DNA of 64,000 nt from Clostridiales bacterium (GCA_019420275.1 JAHZHN010000005.1:62001-126000); one strand, 5' to 3'. Numbered from the stretch's first letter, positions 52,407 to 61,405 are shown. Made by a program: numbers and translations. The notes: generated by a model from the sequence alone, not told the origin.

Positions 52407-52603
52407 ATTATTAAGAAACTCCTTTCCATAAAATGTGTTTCAGTCTCTTCCTTCATAACACAAAATCAATTCTTTGTAAAGAAAAGTCAATTTGAAGTAT
52501 CAGGTATAAACGTCATAATTTCTTCATATTTTTTACACAAAAGTAACATATTTTGGACATAAGGTACACATATTTCCCAAGTAAAATATCAGATAGAAAA
52601 TCA

Positions 52604-54304
52604 ATGCAGAGGAAAGAGAAGGAGGAGATTACCATTCAGTTCAGAAAGAAGAAAAAACACCGAAAGATCATCATTGCCGTATGTGTGATCATAGCAGTCG
52701 TTGTGGCAGCAGTGATCGGCTATCGGCAGTATAAGAAAAAGAAAACAAAAGAATCTTCCGGAAATTCAGCCAAAACAACCGTAGATATGGATGTAGGAAA
52801 GACAATCCTAAGTTCAGAACAAGAAGAAATCCTAAAGGATATCAAGGCAGTTTATAATGAGGAAAATCAGCAAAAGATACAGCAGGAAATTGAAGAGGAA
52901 AAAGAATCCGGGGACTATACGCAAGACAATATGCTCGTAAAATATAATCCATACGGTACAAATACACAATCACTGTATATATATTTTACAACGGAGGACG
53001 CAGCATCTGTTTCTTATACAGTTCATGTAGATCAAGATGAAATTGATGATTTTTCAGCAGATGCCTATCAGGGAGAAGAATATCAGACAGAACACGAATT
53101 TCAGGTGCTGGGTCTGATTCCGGATACAGAAAATACCATAACTTTTACGATCAAAACAAAGGACGGAAAGACGACAAAGAAGAAGATCAAATACACTATG
53201 GGAAGTCTTCTTGGCAATGAAGATACAATGATTGATATGACAGAAGGAACTTCTTCTCAGAAACTCTCTGATGGTTTGTATGTCATAATGGGAAATGACA
53301 GTGAGAATTTAGATTTTATGTATTACTATGATAATAATGGAGTTCTGAGAGGTGAAGTACCGATCATCGGATACCGCAGCCACCGCCTGCTGTTTGATGA
53401 TGAAGGCATGTATTACAGTATTTCTCAGACGAAGATTGCCAGGGTGAACCGGCTGGGGCAGGTAACGAAAGTCTATAGCACGGGAGACTATAACCTGCAT
53501 CATGACTATGTCTTCGATGATGACGGAAATATTCTGACACTGGCTAGTGATACAAAGAGTGACAGCGTGGAAGACATCATTATCATGATTAACAAAGAAA
53601 CCGGAAAAGTTACAGAAGTTCTGGATTTGGCGGATCTTTTTGGGGATTATAAAAAAACCTGTGAGAAGGCGTCTGACGGAGATCTGGATTGGATGCATAT
53701 CAATACCCTGCAGTGGCTGGGGGATGATCAGATTATCTTAAGCTCCAGGGAAACTTCTACCATCATGAAAATTGATGATCTGTATAAGAATCCTTCCATC
53801 GAGTACATGATTGGTTCTGAAGATTTCTGGGACGGCACAGGATATGAATCGCTGCTTTTGACCCAGGACGGAGACTTTACGCTCCAGGGAGGACAGCATT
53901 CCGTCACATATGTGGAAGATGACAGTCTGGAGGACGGCCAGTATTATCTGTATATGTTTAATAACAACATTGGATACAGCGAATCTCAGCCTGATTTCTC
54001 ATGGACTTCCATCGGATTAACAAATAACACAGGAAAAGAAGGAGACAAATCCTATTACTACAAATATCTTGTCGATGAAAAGAAAGGAACTTTTCAGCTG
54101 GTTGATTCCTTCGAAGTCCCATACTCCGGATATGTAAGCAGTGCTCAGGATATTGGAGACAATACGGTGATGGACAGCGGAATGAAAGGAGTTTTTGGGG
54201 AATATGACAGTTCTCATAAATTAATAAAGAGTTTTCAAATGGATGTGGAAAAGTATATTTACCGCGTATATAAATATGACTTTGATAATTTCTATTTCTC
54301 TTAA
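52604..54304 (+). CDS. Membrane-anchored arylsulfotransferase (ASST) family protein
   Basis: About 566 aa from ATG 52604. A basic stretch (FRKKKKHRK) and one anchor helix (IIIAVCVIIAVVVAAVIG) put the protein outside the membrane. An Ig-like N-terminal domain is followed by a beta-propeller with ASST-type features: HRLLFDDEGMYYSI, NLHHDYVFDDDGNIL (His candidates), DWMHINTLQW (His) and SSRETSTIMKID (Arg). ASST moves sulfate from one phenol to another without PAPS. Start: the 52604 ATG has no ribosome site, but an AAGGAGG (52619-52625) stands 8 nt before an ATT codon at 52634, which may be the true start. Confidence 0.85.
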   Translation: MQRKEKEEITIQFRKKKKHRKIIIAVCVIIAVVVAAVIGYRQYKKKKTKESSGNSAKTTVDMDVGKTILSSEQEEILKDIKAVYNEENQQKIQQEIEEEKESGDYTQDNMLVKYNPYGTNTQSLYIYFTTEDAASVSYTVHVDQDEIDDFSADAYQGEEYQTEHEFQVLGLIPDTENTITFTIKTKDGKTTKKKIKYTMGSLLGNEDTMIDMTEGTSSQKLSDGLYVIMGNDSENLDFMYYYDNNGVLRGEVPIIGYRSHRLLFDDEGMYYSISQTKIARVNRLGQVTKVYSTGDYNLHHDYVFDDDGNILTLASDTKSDSVEDIIIMINKETGKVTEVLDLADLFGDYKKTCEKASDGDLDWMHINTLQWLGDDQIILSSRETSTIMKIDDLYKNPSIEYMIGSEDFWDGTGYESLLLTQDGDFTLQGGQHSVTYVEDDSLEDGQYYLYMFNNNIGYSESQPDFSWTSIGLTNNTGKEGDKSYYYKYLVDEKKGTFQLVDSFEVPYSGYVSSAQDIGDNTVMDSGMKGVFGEYDSSHKLIKSFQMDVEKYIYRVYKYDFDNFYFS

Positions 54305-54328
54305 GCTGAATGCTTGAATACACAATGG

Positions 54329-54366
54329 ACCGCTCTGAGGATCATAGATTCTTAGGGCGGTTTTTG
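54329..54366 (+). terminator. Terminator after ASST gene
   Basis: ACCGCTCTGAG pairs with CTTAGGGCGGT (G-U and one mismatch), short inner stem, then five Ts. Confidence 0.85.
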
Positions 54367-54416
54367 TATTAAGAAAAGAAGAAAAATACTTGACGGAAAT
54401 ACCCTGTTAAATGGGT

Positions 54417-54449
54417 GTGAGAAATCACAGAAAATGTGAAAAATTATAA
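54417..54449 (+). promoter_or_regulatory. Conserved 33-bp element upstream of the PTS operon
   Basis: Starts GTGAGAAATCAC (palindromic GTGA/TCAC) and ends TGTGAAAAATTATAA. 28 of 33 positions match the element at 59895-59927. It ends 35 bp before the -35 box, an activator-like position. Probable RpiR-family binding site. Confidence 0.65.
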
Positions 54450-54484
54450 AATAATTGGCGTTGTTTCTAAAAGGCCTCAATCTA

Positions 54485-54513
54485 TTGAGAAATGATATCT
54501 GCCATGATATGAT
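54485..54513 (+). promoter_or_regulatory. Promoter of the PTS EIICB operon
   Basis: TTGAGA (54485-54490), 17 nt, TATGAT (54508-54513). Same spacing, same -10 and same AATCTATTG lead-in as the promoter at 59962. Confidence 0.65.
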
Positions 54514-54589
54514 TCGCTTGTAGTTGAGAAATACCGGTATTTGAAACGTTTAAATAAGCACAATGAAAAGAAAAGGAGTGAATTGAAAA

Positions 54590-56161
54590 ATGATGCAGAA
54601 AATTCAAAAGTTCGGTGGAGCGATGTTCACACCGGTACTTCTGTTTGCATTTGCAGGTATCGCCGTAGGAATCGGAACCCTGTTTACAACAGAAGCAATC
54701 ATGGGTGGATTAGCAGCACCAACGAGCATGTGGTACAAATGCTGGAATGTCTTCCTTCAAGGCGGATGGACTGTGTTCAACCAGCTGCCATTATTGTTTG
54801 CGGTATCACTTCCAATTGGAATGGCCAAGAAGCAGAACGCCAGATGCTGTATGGAAGCGTTAGTATTATATCTGACATTCCATTATTTTGTAAATACGAT
54901 TCTTACACAGTGGGGCGGAGTGTTTGGCGTTGATATGTCTCAGGAAGTTGGAGGCAGCAGCGGACTTGCGATGATCGCCAGCATTAAGACACTGGATATG
55001 GGTATGATCGGAGCGCTGGCAGTGTCAGGAATCGCTATTTGGGTACATAACAAATTTTATGATACAGAGCTTCCTGAATGGCTTGGATCTTTCACAGGAT
55101 CAACCTTTGTATTTATGGTTGGCTTCTTCATTATGATTCCAGTGGCAGTACTTGCAGTTGCTATATGGCCAAAAATTCAGTTAGGAATTTTCGCATTCCA
55201 GGGATTTGTAAAGAGTGCAGGAGCACTTGGAATCTGGATATTCAACTTCTGTGAGCGAGCATTGATACCATTTGGATTACATCATTTATTATACTCACCA
55301 TTTTACTATGACAACGTTGTTGTACCTGGCGGATTATATGCATACTGGGCAAAACTTCTCCCAGAAATTGCAGCATCTACAGCATCTTTGAAATCCTTCT
55401 GTCCGGAAGCAGGATTCACAGCCAGTGGATTTACAAAAATGTTTGGATGTACAGGCGCAGCTTTAGCATTCTACTCTACTGCTAAACCGGAAAAGAAAAA
55501 GAAAGTATTCACGCTGCTTCTGCCAATCACATTGACAGCAATTGTTTGCGGTATTACAGAGCCAATTGAGTTTACATTCTTGTTTGTTGCACCAGGATTG
55601 TTCCTTGTACATGCTTTATTGGCAGCAACCATAGCGACAACGATGTGGCTTGCAGGCATTGTTGGTATTAACTCAGGTGGTTTGATTGAAATTGCATCTC
55701 TGAATTTAATTCCGCTGATGAGGAATCATTGGCAGCAGTATATATTGATGCTTGTAATTGGATTAATTTTTGTAGCTATCTGGTTTGTTGTATTCCGTTT
55801 CTTAATTTTGAAATTCGATTTCAAAACACCAGGACGTGAAGATGATGAAGAAATCGAATTTGGTTCAAAAGCAAAATTTAGAGAGCAGCAGGCTGCCAAA
55901 GGTCAGGCAATATCGGATGATCCAAACGTTGAGCTTTGTCAGATGATTTTGGAAGGACTCGGTGGAAAGGACAACATTGTAGATGTTACAAACTGCGCGA
56001 CAAGACTTCGTGTTAATGTAAAAGATGAGACAACATGTAAAGATGATGCTTATTTCAAAGCAATTGGAACACATGGATGTTCTGTAAATGGAAAATCGTT
56101 TCAGGTTATTATTGGTTTGAAAGTACCAAAAATCAGAGAAGTATTTGAATCATTGCTTTAA
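54590..56161 (+). CDS. PTS EIICB for alpha-glucosides (maltose type)
   Basis: 523 aa. The EIIC domain (about 1-410) has about ten membrane helices and starts MQKIQKFGGAMFTPVLLFAF. GITEPIEFTFLFVAPGLF is the EIIC substrate-site motif of the glucose/maltose superfamily. The EIIB domain (about 440-523) carries the phosphorylated cysteine C469 in NCATRLRV. There is no EIIA domain; a separate EIIA gene is at 57563. Pairing with 6-phospho-alpha-glucosidases points to maltose or similar disaccharides being phosphorylated on entry. AAGGAG lies 11 nt upstream. Confidence 0.92.
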   Translation: MMQKIQKFGGAMFTPVLLFAFAGIAVGIGTLFTTEAIMGGLAAPTSMWYKCWNVFLQGGWTVFNQLPLLFAVSLPIGMAKKQNARCCMEALVLYLTFHYFVNTILTQWGGVFGVDMSQEVGGSSGLAMIASIKTLDMGMIGALAVSGIAIWVHNKFYDTELPEWLGSFTGSTFVFMVGFFIMIPVAVLAVAIWPKIQLGIFAFQGFVKSAGALGIWIFNFCERALIPFGLHHLLYSPFYYDNVVVPGGLYAYWAKLLPEIAASTASLKSFCPEAGFTASGFTKMFGCTGAALAFYSTAKPEKKKKVFTLLLPITLTAIVCGITEPIEFTFLFVAPGLFLVHALLAATIATTMWLAGIVGINSGGLIEIASLNLIPLMRNHWQQYILMLVIGLIFVAIWFVVFRFLILKFDFKTPGREDDEEIEFGSKAKFREQQAAKGQAISDDPNVELCQMILEGLGGKDNIVDVTNCATRLRVNVKDETTCKDDAYFKAIGTHGCSVNGKSFQVIIGLKVPKIREVFESLL

Positions 56162-56183
56162 TATTTCAGGAGGGAAATAAGAG

Positions 56184-57518
56184 ATGGCAAAGAAAAAATA
56201 TTCAATCACAGTCGCAGGCGGCGGAAGCACTTTTACACCAGGGATCGTGCTGATGCTCTTAGATCATATGGACAGATTCCCGATCCGTTCCATCAAGTTT
56301 TATGATAATGACGCGCAGAGACAGGAGATCGTGGCAAAAGCATGTGAGATCTACCTGAAAGAAAATGCTCCGGAAGTAGAATTCGCATATACCACAGATC
56401 CAGAAACAGCGTTCACAGATATCGATTTCGTATTGGCCCATATCCGTGTCGGAAAATATGCCATGCGTGAAAAAGATGAGAAGATCCCATTGAAATACGG
56501 CGTAGTTGGACAGGAGACGTGCGGACCAGGAGGGATCGCTTATGGAATGCGTTCTATCGGAGGCGTGATCGAGATCCTGGACTATATGGAGAAATATTCT
56601 CCAAATGCCTGGATGTTGAACTACTCCAATCCGGCAGCGATCGTAGCGGAAGCGACCAGGAGATTAAGACCGGACTCCAAGATCTTAAATATCTGTGACA
56701 TGCCGATCGACCTGATGGAAAAGATGGCAGATATGGTAGGATTAGAGTCCAGAAAAGAATTACAGTATGGATACTATGGACTCAACCACTTTGGATGGTG
56801 GAACAAGATCTACGATTCCAAGGGAAATGACTTAATGCCGCAGATCAAAGAGCATATGGCAGCCAACGGATTCGCAGATGCGCTGTCTGATTCCAACCAG
56901 CATGTGGATGAGAGCTGGGTACATACGTTCCAGAAGGCAAGAGACGTATATGCGGTAGATCCGGAAACGATCCCGAACACCTACTTAAAATACTATCTGT
57001 TCCCAGACTATGTGGTAGAGACATCCAATCCGGAATACACAAGAGCGAATGAAGTCATGGACGGAAGAGAGAAGTTCATCTTCGGAGAGTGCCGCAGGAT
57101 CATCGAGAGCGGAACTGCAGTGGGAAGCGCATTTGAGCCGGATGCACACGCAACCTACATAGTAGACTTAGCATGTGCGATCGCAGAGAACACACAGGAA
57201 AGATTCCTGCTGATCGTACCGAATGAGGGAGCGGTAGAGAACTTTGACCGTACAGCGATGGTAGAGATCCCATGTATCGTAGGAAGCAACGGATATGAGA
57301 AGATCTGCCAGGGAGCGATCCCACAGTTCCAGAAAGGACTGATGGAACAGCAGGTGAGCGTAGAGAAGCTGACCGTAGAGGCATGGATCGAAGGAAGCTA
57401 CCAGAAGTTATGGCAGGCACTGACATTATCTAAGACAGTACCGAGTGCGAAGGTAGCCAAACAGATCCTGGATGACCTGATCGAGGCAAACAAAGACTAC
57501 TGGCCGGAATTAAAATAA
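56184..57518 (+). CDS. GH4 6-phospho-alpha-glucosidase (copy 1)
   Basis: 444 aa, AGGAGG upstream. GH4 enzymes use NAD and a divalent metal. The NAD fingerprint VAGGGSTFTPG lies at residues 10-20. C171 in ICDMP and H202 in GLNHFGWW are the metal ligands; CDMP is the signature of 6-phospho-alpha-glucosidases as opposed to CNVP of the beta enzymes. It splits maltose-6'-phosphate-type products of the PTS into glucose and glucose-6-phosphate. The encoded protein is the same as that of the second copy at 60032. Confidence 0.94.
   Translation: MAKKKYSITVAGGGSTFTPGIVLMLLDHMDRFPIRSIKFYDNDAQRQEIVAKACEIYLKENAPEVEFAYTTDPETAFTDIDFVLAHIRVGKYAMREKDEKIPLKYGVVGQETCGPGGIAYGMRSIGGVIEILDYMEKYSPNAWMLNYSNPAAIVAEATRRLRPDSKILNICDMPIDLMEKMADMVGLESRKELQYGYYGLNHFGWWNKIYDSKGNDLMPQIKEHMAANGFADALSDSNQHVDESWVHTFQKARDVYAVDPETIPNTYLKYYLFPDYVVETSNPEYTRANEVMDGREKFIFGECRRIIESGTAVGSAFEPDAHATYIVDLACAIAENTQERFLLIVPNEGAVENFDRTAMVEIPCIVGSNGYEKICQGAIPQFQKGLMEQQVSVEKLTVEAWIEGSYQKLWQALTLSKTVPSAKVAKQILDDLIEANKDYWPELK
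56232..57427 (+). repeat. Long near-perfect direct repeat, copy 1 (inside GH4 gene)
   Basis: About 1,196 bp that I read as identical to 60080-61275. Differences occur only outside it: five in the first 48 bases of the genes and three in the last 90, all silent. The repeats are exactly 3,848 bp apart, same orientation. Confidence 0.85.
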
Positions 57519-57562
57519 ACAGAGAACAACAATTCGTGTGCATTAGATGAAAGGTGAAAAAT

Positions 57563-58048
57563 ATGTTTTTTAAAAAAAGAAAGAAGAATGGACCAGTGGA
57601 AGTCAAAGCGTTCTTTGAGGGAACAGCTCTTCCGGTGGAACAGGTAAATGATCCGATATTCGCAGAAAAAGTGATGGGGGATGGCGTTGCCATAGAGCCG
57701 GTCAACGGCAATTTATATGCACCGGTTTCCGGGAAAGTAGCAACTATTTTTGACACAAAACATGCGATTGGGTTTACCCTTGGAAATGGGGCGGAAGTGC
57801 TGATGCACATCGGGATGGATACAGTAGAACTTCAGGGAGAAGGATTTAATCTGGATATTTCTGTGGGAGATGAAGTTCAGGCCGGACAGCTGATTGGAAC
57901 CATTGATCTGGAATTTGTCAAATCAAAAGAAAAAGAAGTTACGACACCGGTTCTGCTGACAACAATGGATGATTACAAGATAGAATTTGTAAAAACAGAA
58001 GGTCCGGTTCATGTAGGGGATATTTTATACAAAATTTCTAAACAGTAG
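57563..58048 (+). CDS. PTS glucose-type EIIA (Crr-like)
   Basis: 161 aa from ATG 57563, with AAAGG 8 nt upstream. FEGTALPVEQVNDPIFAEKVMGDG opens the domain; the phosphorylated H82 lies in VLMHIGMDTVELQGEGF, and the other active-site His is in FDTKHAIGFT. It takes phosphate from HPr and passes it to the cysteine of the EIICB upstream. The basic N-terminal stretch MFFKKRKKNG is a short extension. Located 44 nt after GH4 copy 1, same operon. Confidence 0.94.
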   Translation: MFFKKRKKNGPVEVKAFFEGTALPVEQVNDPIFAEKVMGDGVAIEPVNGNLYAPVSGKVATIFDTKHAIGFTLGNGAEVLMHIGMDTVELQGEGFNLDISVGDEVQAGQLIGTIDLEFVKSKEKEVTTPVLLTTMDDYKIEFVKTEGPVHVGDILYKISKQ

Positions 58049-58062
58049 GACTTTTGCGGAAA

Positions 58063-58098
58063 AAAGGCGCAGCCAGTAAGCTTCTGGTCTGCGCCTTT
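58063..58098 (+). terminator. Terminator-like hairpin after EIIA gene
   Basis: AAAGGCGCAG-CCAG and CTGG-T-CTGCGCCTTT, 14 bp with one bulge. The T-tract is short (CTTTCCTG). Separates the PTS genes from the regulators. The rest of 58099-58262 holds a candidate -10 (TATAAT, 58232-58237). Confidence 0.7.
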
Positions 58099-58262
58099 CC
58101 TGATTTTAGGAAAGAACCCCAGATAGGAGAAGAAAATAGTGCAGATGGAAAAGAAAAATTATGAAAAATGTTGCGGAAAGCTAACTGTGAATTGAAAGAA
58201 GAATCCTGCTGTACAAGGCTCTTTTTAGTATGATATAATAATCACAATATTGGGAGGTTACG

Positions 58263-59024
58263 ATGCAGCTAGAGGAATTAATGAATCAGTACAGCGACCG
58301 TTTAAGTGAGACAGATTTGTATATCTGGGATTATGTGGAAAAACACCGGAAACAATGTGAGAATATGACGATTGAGCAGCTGGCGTCTAAGTGCAATGTA
58401 TCCAGGACAACGGTCCTGCGCTTTACGAAGAAGCTTTCATTGAAAGGATTTGGTGAATTTAAGGTTCATTTAAAGATGGAAAATGACGGAGGCAGGAGAG
58501 AAGTCAGCAAGGCAGTCCAGATCTGCATGTCCTATGAAGCGATGATGCAGGACATGATCCAGCAGGATTTCAGAGAAATTATAGAAGCTATTTATCAGGC
58601 CAACAGAGTTTTTGTGTATGGGACGGGAGCAATTCAGAGACTTGTAGCCAAAGAGGTAAAGAGGCTCTTTTATCATGGGAAGAAACATCTTTTTGATTTT
58701 AATGGGGAAGATGAATTCCGTGCAATCTTAAAGGCCATGGACAGTCACGATCTTCTGATCGTCATTTCTGTATCTGGAGAGCGGGAGTCCTTGCTGAAAT
58801 TTGTAAAAAGAGCAAAGATTAAGAATGTGCCGGTGATTTCTATCACTAAACGGCTAAAGAATTCCCTGGCAGAGATCAGCGATTATAATCTCTACATTTC
58901 CACAACATCGGTAGAAAGAGCTTTAAGTAATATAAAATATGAATCGATGACGTCCTATTTTATTTTAATTGAAATGCTGGCGCTTCGATATTTGGAATTT
59001 TTGGAGGAAGGGAAAGACGCATGA
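58263..59024 (+). CDS. RpiR/MurR-family transcriptional regulator 1
   Basis: 253 aa. N-terminal HTH with MTIEQLASKCNVSRTTVLRF (about 35-54). C-terminal SIS sugar-phosphate domain (about 105-235): NRVFVYGTGAIQRLVAKEVKR, LLIVISVSGERESLLKFVKR, PVISITKRLKNSLAEISD. GGAGG precedes the ATG. Its last four bases overlap the start of a second RpiR gene. Given its position inside the maltose-type PTS cluster, it probably senses the phosphorylated disaccharide or glucose-6-phosphate. Confidence 0.92.
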   Translation: MQLEELMNQYSDRLSETDLYIWDYVEKHRKQCENMTIEQLASKCNVSRTTVLRFTKKLSLKGFGEFKVHLKMENDGGRREVSKAVQICMSYEAMMQDMIQQDFREIIEAIYQANRVFVYGTGAIQRLVAKEVKRLFYHGKKHLFDFNGEDEFRAILKAMDSHDLLIVISVSGERESLLKFVKRAKIKNVPVISITKRLKNSLAEISDYNLYISTTSVERALSNIKYESMTSYFILIEMLALRYLEFLEEGKDA

Positions 59025-59797
59025 GAGCGAAGAACATGGAGGAGCTGATTCAGAAAAAATATGATGAGCTCAATGAAAATGATCTGCAAATCTGGAAATA
59101 TATCATATCCAACAAAGAAACATGCAAGCGGATTTCCATTCAGCAGCTGGCAGTATTCTGTCATGTGTCTCATACAACGATTCTGCGCTTTGCAAAAAAA
59201 CTGGGATTTTCAGGATACAGTGAAATGAGGTCTTTTCTCAAATGGGAAGAACAGGCAGAAATCCTTTATGAACAAAAGGACATGGAGAAAAATGCAAATA
59301 ACTTTGTAGCGACGATTCGGGCCATGGAAGATAAAGATATGACGGATATCTGCCAGATGATCGATAAGGCAGGAAATATTTATGTCAATGGATCCGGGGA
59401 TGTACAGAAAGAAGCCGCCAGGGTTCTGAAAGGCAAGTTTATACATCAGCAGATATTTATTAATACGGTAGAGGGAGGAGCAGAGTTTGGACTTATTCAA
59501 GAAATGGCACAGCCCCAAGATCTGGTCATTTTTATTTCCTATTCTGGGAGTAATCCTATTCAGCTTCAGAAAGCCAGAATTGCGAAGGCAAAAGGGGCCA
59601 ATATTCTTTTAATTGCTATGGAGGGAAAAGGAGAATTCCGGGACTTGGCGGATGCTGTTTTGGAGTTCCACCCGGAAGAAATCCATACTGTTGGGTATGA
59701 TTATACCTATTATCCTACACTGCATTTCTTCATTTTGATTGAATTTTTATCTTTAAAATATATGGAATATGTGGCCAACAAAAAAGAGATGGAATAA
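59021..59797 (+). CDS. RpiR/MurR-family transcriptional regulator 2
   Basis: 258 aa, ATGA overlap with regulator 1 (start 59021), GGAGG upstream. HTH: ISIQQLAVFCHVSHTTILRF. SIS domain: GNIYVNGSGDVQKEAARVLK, DLVIFISYSGSNPIQLQKAR, ANILLIAMEGKGEFRDLAD. The two proteins share the same fold and N-terminal sequence pattern but are clearly diverged; translational coupling suggests equal amounts and possibly a heteromer. Followed by a strong terminator, then the promoter of GH4 copy 2. Confidence 0.92.
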   Translation: MRAKNMEELIQKKYDELNENDLQIWKYIISNKETCKRISIQQLAVFCHVSHTTILRFAKKLGFSGYSEMRSFLKWEEQAEILYEQKDMEKNANNFVATIRAMEDKDMTDICQMIDKAGNIYVNGSGDVQKEAARVLKGKFIHQQIFINTVEGGAEFGLIQEMAQPQDLVIFISYSGSNPIQLQKARIAKAKGANILLIAMEGKGEFRDLADAVLEFHPEEIHTVGYDYTYYPTLHFFILIEFLSLKYMEYVANKKEME

Positions 59798-59807
59798 TAA
59801 GCATATG

Positions 59808-59856
59808 ACTGCTGTATCAATGATGAGAAAATCATTGATGCAGCAGTATTTTTTTG
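59808..59856 (+). terminator. Strong terminator after the RpiR pair
   Basis: ACTGCTGTATCAATGAT and ATCATTGATGCAGCAGT, 17-bp stem with one G-U pair, then a seven-T run. Confidence 0.92.
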
Positions 59857-59894
59857 CCATTTTAGGTAGATGAATTTTTTTTATTACAAGGGAA

Positions 59895-59927
59895 GTGAAA
59901 ATTCACGGAAATTGTGAAAAATTACAA
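59895..59927 (+). promoter_or_regulatory. Conserved 33-bp element upstream of GH4 copy 2
   Basis: Starts GTGAAAATTCAC (perfect GTGAA/TTCAC arms) and ends TTGTGAAAAATTACAA (TTGT/ACAA arms). 28 of 33 bases match the element at 54417-54449. It ends 34 bp before the -35 box. Confidence 0.68.
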
Positions 59928-59961
59928 TATCTATGAGACGTCCCGGAATCGGGCAAATCTA

Positions 59962-59990
59962 TTGTGTTAAAAATCATGCAAGAGTATGAT
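59962..59990 (+). promoter_or_regulatory. Promoter of GH4 copy 2
   Basis: TTGTGT (59962-59967), 17 nt, TATGAT (59985-59990), about 41 nt before the start codon. Confidence 0.65.
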
Positions 59991-60031
59991 GAAGGCAGTA
60001 AAGAAAAAAAGAGTTTTAGGAGGAGACAGAG

Positions 60032-61366
60032 ATGGCAAAGAAGAAATATTCAATCACAGTCGCAGGTGGAGGAAGTACCTTTACACCAGGGATCGTGCTG
60101 ATGCTCTTAGATCATATGGACAGATTCCCGATCCGTTCCATCAAGTTTTATGATAATGACGCGCAGAGACAGGAGATCGTGGCAAAAGCATGTGAGATCT
60201 ACCTGAAAGAAAATGCTCCGGAAGTAGAATTCGCATATACCACAGATCCAGAAACAGCGTTCACAGATATCGATTTCGTATTGGCCCATATCCGTGTCGG
60301 AAAATATGCCATGCGTGAAAAAGATGAGAAGATCCCATTGAAATACGGCGTAGTTGGACAGGAGACGTGCGGACCAGGAGGGATCGCTTATGGAATGCGT
60401 TCTATCGGAGGCGTGATCGAGATCCTGGACTATATGGAGAAATATTCTCCAAATGCCTGGATGTTGAACTACTCCAATCCGGCAGCGATCGTAGCGGAAG
60501 CGACCAGGAGATTAAGACCGGACTCCAAGATCTTAAATATCTGTGACATGCCGATCGACCTGATGGAAAAGATGGCAGATATGGTAGGATTAGAGTCCAG
60601 AAAAGAATTACAGTATGGATACTATGGACTCAACCACTTTGGATGGTGGAACAAGATCTACGATTCCAAGGGAAATGACTTAATGCCGCAGATCAAAGAG
60701 CATATGGCAGCCAACGGATTCGCAGATGCGCTGTCTGATTCCAACCAGCATGTGGATGAGAGCTGGGTACATACGTTCCAGAAGGCAAGAGACGTATATG
60801 CGGTAGATCCGGAAACGATCCCGAACACCTACTTAAAATACTATCTGTTCCCAGACTATGTGGTAGAGACATCCAATCCGGAATACACAAGAGCGAATGA
60901 AGTCATGGACGGAAGAGAGAAGTTCATCTTCGGAGAGTGCCGCAGGATCATCGAGAGCGGAACTGCAGTGGGAAGCGCATTTGAGCCGGATGCACACGCA
61001 ACCTACATAGTAGACTTAGCATGTGCGATCGCAGAGAACACACAGGAAAGATTCCTGCTGATCGTACCGAATGAGGGAGCGGTAGAGAACTTTGACCGTA
61101 CAGCGATGGTAGAGATCCCATGTATCGTAGGAAGCAACGGATATGAGAAGATCTGCCAGGGAGCGATCCCACAGTTCCAGAAAGGACTGATGGAACAGCA
61201 GGTGAGCGTAGAGAAGCTGACCGTAGAGGCATGGATCGAAGGAAGCTACCAGAAGTTATGGCAGGCACTGACATTGTCTAAGACAGTACCGAGTGCGAAG
61301 GTAGCCAAACAGATCCTGGATGATCTGATCGAGGCAAACAAGGACTACTGGCCGGAATTAAAATAA
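60032..61366 (+). CDS. GH4 6-phospho-alpha-glucosidase (copy 2)
   Basis: 444 aa, the same protein as the gene at 56184, including the NAD loop, C171 in CDMP and H202. AGGAGG precedes the ATG. It has its own promoter and 33-bp element, and is followed by a membrane-protein gene instead of EIIA. The flanks of the two copies are unrelated beyond the regulatory element, so the pair is not simply a recent tandem duplication of a larger block. Expression of both would double the enzyme dose. Confidence 0.94.
   Translation: MAKKKYSITVAGGGSTFTPGIVLMLLDHMDRFPIRSIKFYDNDAQRQEIVAKACEIYLKENAPEVEFAYTTDPETAFTDIDFVLAHIRVGKYAMREKDEKIPLKYGVVGQETCGPGGIAYGMRSIGGVIEILDYMEKYSPNAWMLNYSNPAAIVAEATRRLRPDSKILNICDMPIDLMEKMADMVGLESRKELQYGYYGLNHFGWWNKIYDSKGNDLMPQIKEHMAANGFADALSDSNQHVDESWVHTFQKARDVYAVDPETIPNTYLKYYLFPDYVVETSNPEYTRANEVMDGREKFIFGECRRIIESGTAVGSAFEPDAHATYIVDLACAIAENTQERFLLIVPNEGAVENFDRTAMVEIPCIVGSNGYEKICQGAIPQFQKGLMEQQVSVEKLTVEAWIEGSYQKLWQALTLSKTVPSAKVAKQILDDLIEANKDYWPELK
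60080..61275 (+). repeat. Long near-perfect direct repeat, copy 2 (inside GH4 gene)
   Basis: Partner of 56232-57427. Recombination between the two would delete EIIA and both RpiR genes (3,848 bp) and leave one GH4 gene. Confidence 0.85.
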
Positions 61367-61405
61367 ACAAAACCGATGGAAACAGATGGAAGGAGTAAGT
61401 AAGGA

